A program made the translations under genes and the position numbers. From NCBI GenBank assembly GCA_012523575.1, contig JAAYIF010000047.1, positions 1 to 36,655 of the forward strand: DNA of 36,655 bases, read 5' to 3'. Numbering within the stretch: the first letter of the stretch is position 1; each line of letters begins with the position of its first letter. Under the pieces are notes generated by a model, which did no database searches, was not told the origin of the DNA, and saw nothing but the letters and a program-made list of their open reading frames with translations. Origin of the DNA: Clostridia bacterium (lineage in GTDB: Bacteria > Bacillota > DTU086). This document shows, piece after piece, positions 30,266 to 36,655 of the stretch.

Positions 30266-32494
30266 TTGGAGGAAGGTAAATTTTTATCCTTTGGAGGACT
30301 CAGGGGAAAGCTGACACTGGTTTTTCTGCTAACTGCCCTTGTACCTCTCCTTGTATTAGCAATTATAGGATTAAAGGAATATACTGAAAGTCTAACTTCG
30401 GAGATCATGGGCGGATACGAGGAAAGGGCTGAGGGAATCTTCGAGGGCATAGAAATGACCCTTCATGAAGGCAGAAAAACGGTGGGGGTAATTGCCGCCT
30501 CTCCCCATATAAGGGATTGTGTTACGGCTGCGGCGGTTGCCGCTGGGGAGGCAGGGCTGACCAGCATGAGCGTTGATGAGATTGAAAGCTTTATGAAGGG
30601 AAAAAGCCTGGATGTTCCCGGTAGGGGCAGTGTAAACCTTTATCTTAAAGAAATAGTGGATGCCTCTGACGGAAAGTTTTCAGAGCTCTTTATTACCGAC
30701 AAGTACGGCTATACCGTAGCGGGTTCAGGTCAGACTTCCGACTTTGTGCAGAGCGATGAAGAGTGGTGGCAGAGGGCATTTTCCGAAGGGGAATATGTGG
30801 GTAATGTGGAGTTTGATGATTCTGCAGGCACCTATGCGGTGCGCATTGCCCTTGCCGTAAAGAATGCAGAAGGGGCAACCATTGGAGTTATAAGCAGCGC
30901 CTTCAACTATTCCATGCTTCTGGCCGTGCTGGACGAAGCCGTGGCAGACGTCCCCCAGGGGGAAGCTTTTTTAGTGGACCACCAGGGGATGCTCCTTGGG
31001 GATACCTCTTCCGGACATAAGGATATTTTAACCCGAAATCTTTTAGAAGAAAAGGGCTCCTTGGGAGAACAGATCCTTAAGGATTCAAAGGAAAAGGGCG
31101 CTCTTGTTTTAACGGAAAAGGGAAAAGGTGATTACATAGCCGGTTTTGTTAATAAAAAAGCCGTTGGCGGATTTGAAGATCTTCACTGGATAGCGGCGGT
31201 TTCCGTCCCCACCAAAGTGGTACTGGCACCCGTGGCAGCCATGCGCAATATGGTGATAATTTTGGGATTGGTTTTTGCCGTACTGGTTTTTATTGCGGGG
31301 AACCTGTTAATCCGCAGAATAACCGATCCCATAGTCAGACTTGCGGAGGAATCTGCAAAAATTAGTAGGGGCGACTTTACCGCTGCGGTTTCCATGGAAG
31401 ATATGGGCAGCGATGAGCTGGGCGTCCTTGCCCGATCTTTCGGCACAATGCTGGAGCATATAAAGGACATCATAATGCGGACCAGGGAAATGGCGGAAAA
31501 AACCGCCCGCTCCGCCCGGGATCTCAGTGCCGCTGCAGAAGAAAACACCCGGGGGGCGGAGGAAATTGCCGTCACTGTTCAGGAAATTTCCCAGTCCGCA
31601 TCCAAGCAGAACGAACTGGCTGAAAATGTTATGGAATCTGTCAACCAGAGAACTGAATTTGTAAATCAGCTTGCTTTAAGCGCCAAAGCCGTTTCTGATT
31701 CTGCTGAGGAAGCAACAGGCAGAGCGGAGATGGGCAATAAATCCATAGCCACCGCCGTAAGGCAGATGAATTCCATCAACAAAGTGGTGAAGCAGTCCGC
31801 TGAGGAAGTTTTTCAGCTGGGAGAAAGGGCAAAGCACATCGGCAGAATCATTGATACCATCACCGACATAGCTGAGCAGACCAACCTTCTTGCTTTAAAC
31901 GCCGCCATTGAAGCAGCCAGGGCTGGAGAGCAGGGCAGGGGATTTGCTGTGGTGGCCGACGAAGTCAGAAAGCTTGCAGAGGAATCCTCTCAGGCTGCGG
32001 AAGAGATAGGCAGGCTTATCAGTGAGATTCAGAAGGACATTCTGGAGGCTGTAGAGGCCATTGAGTCGGGAATTGGAGAAGTGGAAACGGGCATGAAGGC
32101 TATGGGAGAGGCAGGAAAAGCCTTCCAGGAAATCCGCAGAGCCATTAAACACATATCAGAGCAGGCACGGATGTCTTCCGAGGCTGCCCAGGAGCTGGAT
32201 CAGGGCAGTGCTTTAATACAGGAGGCTGTGGAAGGGGTAGTTAAGTTTACCCGGGAGACCGCTGCGGGCACCCAGAATGTGGCCGCGGTTACGGAGGAGC
32301 AGACTGCATCTATGGAGGAAGTTGCTTCAGCGGCCAACGCCCTTTCTGAAATGGCGGACGACCTCATAAGATATTTTGCGGAATTTAAGCTAAAGTCCCA
32401 GGGGATTGAAGAAGGGGCCGAAGATGAAGGTGAGAAAGGGGATTTAGAGGAAGAAACTCCCGATATAGAGGAAGATATTGAGGAAAATCCTTAG
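30266..32494 (+). CDS. Methyl-accepting chemotaxis protein (membrane chemoreceptor)
   Basis: This transmembrane receptor feeds the CheA-CheW kinase complex. TTG 30266 has GGGGAGGG eight bases upstream. TM1 is about residues 14-35, then an extracellular sensor region (about 36-325, probably a dCache-type domain, with [19 protein letters not shown]), TM2 about 327-349, a HAMP domain (about 350-403), and the MCP signalling helices. The highly conserved tip [20 protein letters not shown] is at about 537-556. The tail after residue 700 is glutamate-rich and ends without a CheR-tethering pentapeptide. The ligand cannot be read from sequence. It is transcribed in the same direction as cheWAB. Confidence 0.95.
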   Translation: MEEGKFLSFGGLRGKLTLVFLLTALVPLLVLAIIGLKEYTESLTSEIMGGYEERAEGIFEGIEMTLHEGRKTVGVIAASPHIRDCVTAAAVAAGEAGLTSMSVDEIESFMKGKSLDVPGRGSVNLYLKEIVDASDGKFSELFITDKYGYTVAGSGQTSDFVQSDEEWWQRAFSEGEYVGNVEFDDSAGTYAVRIALAVKNAEGATIGVISSAFNYSMLLAVLDEAVADVPQGEAFLVDHQGMLLGDTSSGHKDILTRNLLEEKGSLGEQILKDSKEKGALVLTEKGKGDYIAGFVNKKAVGGFEDLHWIAAVSVPTKVVLAPVAAMRNMVIILGLVFAVLVFIAGNLLIRRITDPIVRLAEESAKISRGDFTAAVSMEDMGSDELGVLARSFGTMLEHIKDIIMRTREMAEKTARSARDLSAAAEENTRGAEEIAVTVQEISQSASKQNELAENVMESVNQRTEFVNQLALSAKAVSDSAEEATGRAEMGNKSIATAVRQMNSINKVVKQSAEEVFQLGERAKHIGRIIDTITDIAEQTNLLALNAAIEAARAGEQGRGFAVVADEVRKLAEESSQAAEEIGRLISEIQKDILEAVEAIESGIGEVETGMKAMGEAGKAFQEIRRAIKHISEQARMSSEAAQELDQGSALIQEAVEGVVKFTRETAAGTQNVAAVTEEQTASMEEVASAANALSEMADDLIRYFAEFKLKSQGIEEGAEDEGEKGDLEEETPDIEEDIEENP

Positions 32495-32638
32495 AAAGAA
32501 TGGGATATACGGGTAAAACAAGCGGAATTAAATAAGTTTTATATAAAAATACGGCAGCATGGCAGGAAATAACAGTCTGCAGTGAAATGGGTTAACAGCC
32601 CTATATTCTTAAACTAATTGAAAAGAGGTGTTGAAAAG

Positions 32639-33154
32639 ATGGAGGAAAAAAGAAGCGGTACAGCAGGAGAGGAGCAGCTGGTTGTTTTCACTCTGGCCAA
32701 TGAAACCTATGGTATAGATATCTCCTCAGTTAATGAAATTATAAGAATGCAGGATATTACGGAAGTTCCCAGAACCCCAGATTTTGTTGAAGGGGTGATC
32801 AACTTACGGGGCAGGATTGTTCCCGTTATTGACTTAAGAAAGCGCTTTGGCCTTGAGGTGTCTGAGAAGACCCAGGCTTCCAGAATAATTGTGGTGGAAA
32901 TGGATGATGTAACGGTGGGTATGGTGGTGGATTCCGTCACTGAAGTGCTGAGACTTCCCAAAGAAAACATTGAACCCACTCCTCCAATGGTGACAGGGGT
33001 GGATTCCGCATATCTCAGGGGAGTTGGAAAGTGGAACGACCGCTTGATCATACTCCTGGACATCAACAAGGTTCTATATAAAGAAGAAAAGGAAGAGATG
33101 AGCCAGGCTCTGGAGGAAGCATCTGCTGCTGTGGATGATGGTGGTGGCAGATAA
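32639..33154 (+). CDS. cheW: Chemotaxis adaptor protein CheW
   Basis: CheW couples receptors to CheA. The family stretches are clear: LVVFTLANETYGIDISSVNE, ITEVPRTPDFVEGVINLRG, VPVIDLRKRFGL and LRGVGKWNDRLIILLDINKVL. ATG 32639 is chosen because GAGGTG lies 8 bases upstream; a longer in-frame start at 32618 lies before that site. The product is 171 aa. The stop overlaps the cheA ATG (TAATG), so translation is coupled. The gap from the receptor gene (143 bases) shows no terminator. Confidence 0.95.
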   Translation: MEEKRSGTAGEEQLVVFTLANETYGIDISSVNEIIRMQDITEVPRTPDFVEGVINLRGRIVPVIDLRKRFGLEVSEKTQASRIIVVEMDDVTVGMVVDSVTEVLRLPKENIEPTPPMVTGVDSAYLRGVGKWNDRLIILLDINKVLYKEEKEEMSQALEEASAAVDDGGGR

Positions 33155-35352
33155 TGAGCGACTTTGATATGTCCCAGTATCTAAGTCTTTTTTTGGAAGA
33201 AGCCGAGGAGCAGCTGCAGCTTTTGGATGAAGGGCTCATTCTACTGGAGCAGGACAGACAGAACCGAGATCTATTAAACCAGATCTTCAGGGCCGCCCAC
33301 ACTTTAAAGGGTTCTGCTGCTTCCATGGGCTTTGATAAGATAGCTGTCCTTACCCACAGCATGGAAAACGTGCTGGACCGGTTCAGGGATGGAGAGCTGG
33401 AGGTAACTCAGGAAGTGGTGGACGTGCTCCTAGAGTGTTTGGACGCCCTTCAGGCTTTAAAAGTGGAAGTCATTGAGCAAAAGGACACAATTGACGTATC
33501 CGGACTTCTGGAAAAGCTGCAGGCTCTGCAGGAAAAAGAATCTCCCGGGGAGGCACCGGGGGAAGCCACCGGAGAGGATTCATGGGTGGCTTCTTCTTCG
33601 GATTCAGGGGAAAGCAAAGGAGAAGAGGCGGCAGCAGTGGAAGCGGCTCCAAAGGCACCCTCTACTGAATTTTTAAATGATACGGAAAAGTTAGTGCTTA
33701 GAAGCGCCCTGGAAAAGGGCTATAAAAGTTACCACATAACCGTGGATTTGGAACCGGATTGCGTTATGAAGTCCGTGAGGGCTTACCTTGTCTTCAGCAA
33801 CCTGGAAAAGGTGGGGGAAATAATCAAAACCGTCCCCACCACCGAAGAAATAGAGGAAGAAAAATTTGATTACCGCTTCGAGCTAATACTTATAACCAAA
33901 GAACCCCTGGATAGAGTTAAGGAAATTGTGCTGTCCATAAGTGAAATCCGAAATGTATCAGTCCTGGAATTTCCAAAGCCTGAGGATTTAAACGGGGTTA
34001 AAGTGGAACAGAGGGAAGCTGAACAAAAAGTAAAGGCAGAACCAAAACCTGCCGGTATTGAAATTGAAAGGAAAAAGAAGGAAGTAAAGACAGACACCCC
34101 TGCTGGGGCCAAAAGAGAAGCGGATAAAAAAAGGGATAACAGGAGAATAAGCCAGACCGTAAGGGTTGACGTAAATCGCCTGGACACCCTGATGAACCTT
34201 GTGGGGGAACTGGTAATTGAAAGGTCCAGGCTGGAATCCGTAGGGGAAAGCATCCGGGACACCCTGGGAGCAGGGGGGCTTACGGATTCCCTGGAGGAAA
34301 TTTCCCTGCACATAGGCCGCCTGAGCGGCGAGCTGCAGGAGGAGATTATGCGCGCCCGCATGTTCCCCATTGAACAGGTCTTTAACCGCTTTCCCAGGAT
34401 GGTAAGGGATCTGGCAAGGAAGTTTAGAAAGGAGATAAACTTTATCGTTGAAGGTAAGGAAACGGAGCTGGACCGCACCGTCATTGAAGAGATCGGCGAC
34501 CCCCTTATCCACCTTTTGAGAAACGCCATTGACCACGGCATTGAGCCTCCGGAAGAAAGGAAGAAACTGGGCAAGCCCTCCGCGGGAGTGGTGCGCTTAA
34601 ATGCTTTCCATCAGGAGAACCAGATTGTTATCACCGTGGAAGACGACGGTAGGGGGATGGACCCTGATAAAATTAAGGAAAAGGCTGTAAGTAAGGGCAT
34701 TATCACTCCTGAAGCGGCGGAAAAGCTGACGGATCAGGAAGCTGTGAACCTGATCTTTGTCCCCGGCTTTTCCACGGCGGAACAGGTTAGCGATGTTTCC
34801 GGCCGCGGCGTGGGAATGGATATCGTAAAAAGCCACATTGAGAAGATAAACGGCATTATAGACATAAGCACCAAAAAAGGTGCAGGAACCAAATTTACCA
34901 TTAAGCTGCCCTTAACCCTGGTGATCAACAGATCCCTTCTCATCAGGCATAATGGTAGGATGTTTGCCTTTCCTTTGGCCAATGTGGTGGAAATTGTGGA
35001 AGTCAAGGAAGAGGAAATCCAGTACATGCAGCAGCAGAGGGTTGTTTTTATCAGGGACAGCTTCCTGCCTCTTTTCGACCTCGAATTCCTCCTGGGAGAA
35101 AGGGCAGAGGAAGACCTCAGCTCCCAGACACAGGAAGGTCTGCTCTTTGTGGTGGTTGTGGGAATTTCGGAGAGAAGAGTGGGCATAGTGGTGGAAGAGC
35201 TCATAGGAGAACAGGAAATTGTGATCAAGTCCCTGGGCAACTACATAGGGGATATCCCCGGCCTTGCAGGGGCAACCATTCTTGGCGACGGAAGCGTGGC
35301 TTTAATCCTGGACGTCAGGGGACTAATTGAAAAGTCAGGAGTGGAAAAATGA
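33154..35352 (+). CDS. cheA: Chemotaxis histidine kinase CheA
   Basis: CheA is the central kinase of chemotaxis; it phosphorylates CheY and CheB. Domains in order: P1/Hpt with the phosphorylated His in FRAAHTLKGSAASMGF (about 44-59), a proline/glycine/glutamate-rich linker, P2 (about 170-270), the P3 dimerisation helix (RVDVNRLDTLMNLVGELVIE), the P4 ATPase (HLLRNAIDHGIEPPEE, VEDDGRGMD, GRGVGMDIVK), and the CheW-like P5 (LTLVINRSLLIR, VVEIVEV). The product is 732 aa. It overlaps cheW (TAATG) and cheB (ATGA), so the three are one translation unit. No cheY is in the window. Confidence 0.96.
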   Translation: MSDFDMSQYLSLFLEEAEEQLQLLDEGLILLEQDRQNRDLLNQIFRAAHTLKGSAASMGFDKIAVLTHSMENVLDRFRDGELEVTQEVVDVLLECLDALQALKVEVIEQKDTIDVSGLLEKLQALQEKESPGEAPGEATGEDSWVASSSDSGESKGEEAAAVEAAPKAPSTEFLNDTEKLVLRSALEKGYKSYHITVDLEPDCVMKSVRAYLVFSNLEKVGEIIKTVPTTEEIEEEKFDYRFELILITKEPLDRVKEIVLSISEIRNVSVLEFPKPEDLNGVKVEQREAEQKVKAEPKPAGIEIERKKKEVKTDTPAGAKREADKKRDNRRISQTVRVDVNRLDTLMNLVGELVIERSRLESVGESIRDTLGAGGLTDSLEEISLHIGRLSGELQEEIMRARMFPIEQVFNRFPRMVRDLARKFRKEINFIVEGKETELDRTVIEEIGDPLIHLLRNAIDHGIEPPEERKKLGKPSAGVVRLNAFHQENQIVITVEDDGRGMDPDKIKEKAVSKGIITPEAAEKLTDQEAVNLIFVPGFSTAEQVSDVSGRGVGMDIVKSHIEKINGIIDISTKKGAGTKFTIKLPLTLVINRSLLIRHNGRMFAFPLANVVEIVEVKEEEIQYMQQQRVVFIRDSFLPLFDLEFLLGERAEEDLSSQTQEGLLFVVVVGISERRVGIVVEELIGEQEIVIKSLGNYIGDIPGLAGATILGDGSVALILDVRGLIEKSGVEK

Positions 35353-36404
35353 TTCTAGGGCCTATTAAGGTCTTCATTGTGGATGATTCTGCCTTTATGA
35401 GGCAGATGATTGCCATGATGCTGGAAAAGGATCCCCGCATCAAGGTGGTGGGGAGGGCAAGAAACGGTAAGGAAGCCCTTGAAAAGATTCCCAAGGCCGA
35501 TCCCCATGTGGTGACCATGGACGTGGAAATGCCCGTCATGGACGGGTTGGAAACCCTTACACGCCTCATGGAAATCCATCCCGTTCCCGTTGTGATGGTG
35601 AGCTCCCTCACCCATAGGGGAGCCCTTACCACCATGAAGGCCCTTGAGCTGGGGGCAGTGGATTTTATTCCCAAGCCTTCCCGGGGCAGTGATATAAAGG
35701 AAATTGCCCAGCTCCTTGCCGGGAAAATAAAGCTTGCGGCGGCTGTGGACGTTAAGGCAAAGGTAAAGGGCGTGAGGCGGGTAGTGAATCCTGCGGTTCA
35801 GACCGCGGGAAAAATTCCTCCCTGTAAAATAGAAGTTGTGGTCATTGGCACTTCCACCGGCGGCCCCGCGGCTCTGCAGCAGGTGATACCCAGGCTGCCC
35901 CAGGATTTTCCGCCGGTGATCATTGTTCAGCACATGCCCAAGGGATTTACCAAAGCCCTTGCCGAGCGTCTGGACCGCAACAGTGTCCTTGAGGTGAAGG
36001 AAGCGGAAGAGGGCGATGTTTTAAAGAAAGGGACTGCCCTTGTGGCCCCTGCGGGAATGCAGATGGTGTTTCAAAGAAGGGCAGGGGGAATATATGTGCG
36101 TTTAACGGAAGAATCCCCTGTTCCTACGCTTTTCAAACCCTCGGTGGATGTGGTGATGCTTTCCGCAGCGGAAATTTTTAAAGACAGGGTACTGGGAGTT
36201 ATTATGACCGGCATGGGAAACGACGGCGTGCGGGGGCTGAAAAAAATTAAAGAATATGGAGGAAAGTCTTTGGCTGAATCCGAGGAAACCTGTGCCGTAT
36301 ACGGCATGCCCAAATCTGCCGTTGAAGCGGGAGTGGTGGATGAAATTCAGCCTCTTTACCGACTGGCTGAAAGAATTTCAGAAATTGTTGCTGACTGCGC
36401 CTAA
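35349..36404 (+). CDS. cheB: Chemotaxis methylesterase/deamidase CheB
   Basis: CheB removes methyl groups from receptors and deamidates glutamines. The receiver domain has acidic D12/D13 and phosphorylation site D58 (VVTMDVEMPVMDG). The esterase domain has the catalytic triad S169 (GTSTGGP), H195 (VQHMPKGF) and D292 (GMGNDG). The product is 351 aa, the full length. The ATG overlaps the cheA stop by four bases (ATGA). A terminator follows. cheR and cheD are not in the window, so they are elsewhere. Confidence 0.95.
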   Translation: MILGPIKVFIVDDSAFMRQMIAMMLEKDPRIKVVGRARNGKEALEKIPKADPHVVTMDVEMPVMDGLETLTRLMEIHPVPVVMVSSLTHRGALTTMKALELGAVDFIPKPSRGSDIKEIAQLLAGKIKLAAAVDVKAKVKGVRRVVNPAVQTAGKIPPCKIEVVVIGTSTGGPAALQQVIPRLPQDFPPVIIVQHMPKGFTKALAERLDRNSVLEVKEAEEGDVLKKGTALVAPAGMQMVFQRRAGGIYVRLTEESPVPTLFKPSVDVVMLSAAEIFKDRVLGVIMTGMGNDGVRGLKKIKEYGGKSLAESEETCAVYGMPKSAVEAGVVDEIQPLYRLAERISEIVADCA

Positions 36405-36432
36405 GCTTAAAAGGGCCATATCGTTTAGTCAA

Positions 36433-36466
36433 AAACAAGCACCGGCATCTTTGGTGCTTGTTTTTT
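36433..36466 (+). terminator. Terminator after cheB
   Basis: AAACAAGCACC (36433-36443) pairs with GGTGCTTGTTT (36453-36463), an 11-bp perfect stem with a nine-base loop, then a T-tract. Confidence 0.9.
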
Positions 36467-36478
36467 ATTTTTCTTTGA

Positions 36479-36506
36479 TAAAGTTTTTTTGAATCTGTGC
36501 CGATAA
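36479..36506 (+). promoter_or_regulatory. Sigma-28 (SigD/FliA) type promoter upstream of flgM
   Basis: TAAAGTTT (36479-36486), 12 bases, GCCGATAA (36499-36506). Both hexamer-type elements match the flagellar sigma factor consensus exactly; spacing between TAAA and GCCGATAA is 16 bases, in the known range. It lies just after the cheB terminator and 37 bases before the flgM start. Confidence 0.85.
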
Positions 36507-36543
36507 CCTATATATAAGGGACGAAGAAGGACGGGGGATTACG

Positions 36544-36655
36544 TTGAAAATAAGCGGTATAAACGGGCGTCAGGTTGCAGGAATTTATAAGCAGAATCAC
36601 GTCCAGGGAAGAAGCTCAGCGGACAGAACTTCTGAAGGCACAAAGGACACCGCTG
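36544..36655 (+). CDS. flgM: Anti-sigma-28 factor FlgM, N-terminal part; 3' end outside window
   Basis: FlgM inhibits the flagellar sigma factor until the hook is complete and then is exported. Only 37 codons are visible: MKISGINGRQVAGIYKQNHV and a polar, serine/glutamate-rich stretch, which is the disordered export end of FlgM; the sigma-binding helices lie beyond the window edge. The TTG start follows GGGGGATTACG. A sigma-28-type promoter directly upstream gives the classical feedback arrangement and strengthens the assignment. Length and intactness cannot be judged. Confidence 0.75.
   Translation, partial: MKISGINGRQVAGIYKQNHVQGRSSADRTSEGTKDTA

Noticed and set aside
32495-32638. Sigma-28 promoter before cheW
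   Set aside because: A TAAA element is present but no GCCGATAA partner is at the right spacing.
1-36655. CRISPR array, tRNA, rRNA, insertion sequence, prophage or toxin-antitoxin module
   Set aside because: No regularly spaced repeats, tRNA-like cloverleaf, transposase, integrase or paired small toxin/antitoxin genes were seen.

Overview
The window looks like chromosomal DNA from an anaerobic, motile, Gram-positive Clostridia-type bacterium (Bacillota). The sequence-based reasons are AddAB rather than RecBCD, a DegS/DegU pair, an Asp23/Gls24 protein, a CheW-CheA-CheB chemotaxis block with a sigma-28-type promoter before flgM, strong AGGAGG ribosome sites, frequent TTG and GTG starts, several one-iron rubredoxin/desulforedoxin proteins, and a cytoplasmic group 3b-like [NiFe] hydrogenase. 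No species can be assigned from the sequence alone.

Layout. 1-2.7 kb: the end of a branched-chain amino-acid ABC transporter ATPase (livF), a hotdog thioesterase on the minus strand, and an exported M1-type metallopeptidase. 2.7-6.7 kb: hflX, a membrane/TPR-like unknown, an Rrf2/IscR-type regulator, and three very small iron-protein genes (a short rubredoxin and two desulforedoxin-like proteins). 6.7-7.2 kb: about 480 bases with no gene, containing a terminator and then a nested inverted repeat of about 210 bases with a perfect 18-bp outer stem. This is the least explained piece of the window. 7.2-14.5 kb: addB followed by addA, which is interrupted by one in-frame TAA. 14.6-18.7 kb: a cysteine-rich orphan histidine kinase, two small unknowns and an acyl-CoA synthetase. 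18.7-24.5 kb, minus strand: an Asp23 protein, a beta-gamma-delta-alpha hydrogenase operon ending in a maturation protease broken by an in-frame TGA, and nth. 24.8-27.7 kb: fapA (DUF342) and mrp, convergent. 28-36.7 kb, plus strand: degSU, a small Cys protein, a chemoreceptor, cheW, cheA, cheB and the start of flgM.

How the genes work together. The hydrogenase subunits form an NAD(P)-linked soluble enzyme: alpha and delta carry the [NiFe] site and FeS relay, gamma carries FAD and the nucleotide site, and beta carries extra FeS clusters. The alpha subunit keeps a C-terminal tail that the interrupted protease would have to remove. The chemotaxis block is a receptor-to-kinase pathway placed directly before late flagellar genes. 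DegSU is a cytoplasmic two-component pair commonly tied to motility and exoprotein control. AddAB performs double-strand-break resection, and the addA stop makes its status uncertain.

Two clean in-frame stops (addA TAA, protease TGA) inside otherwise well-conserved genes mean that either sequencing errors or real recent nonsense mutations are present. I found no tRNA, rRNA, CRISPR array or insertion sequence.
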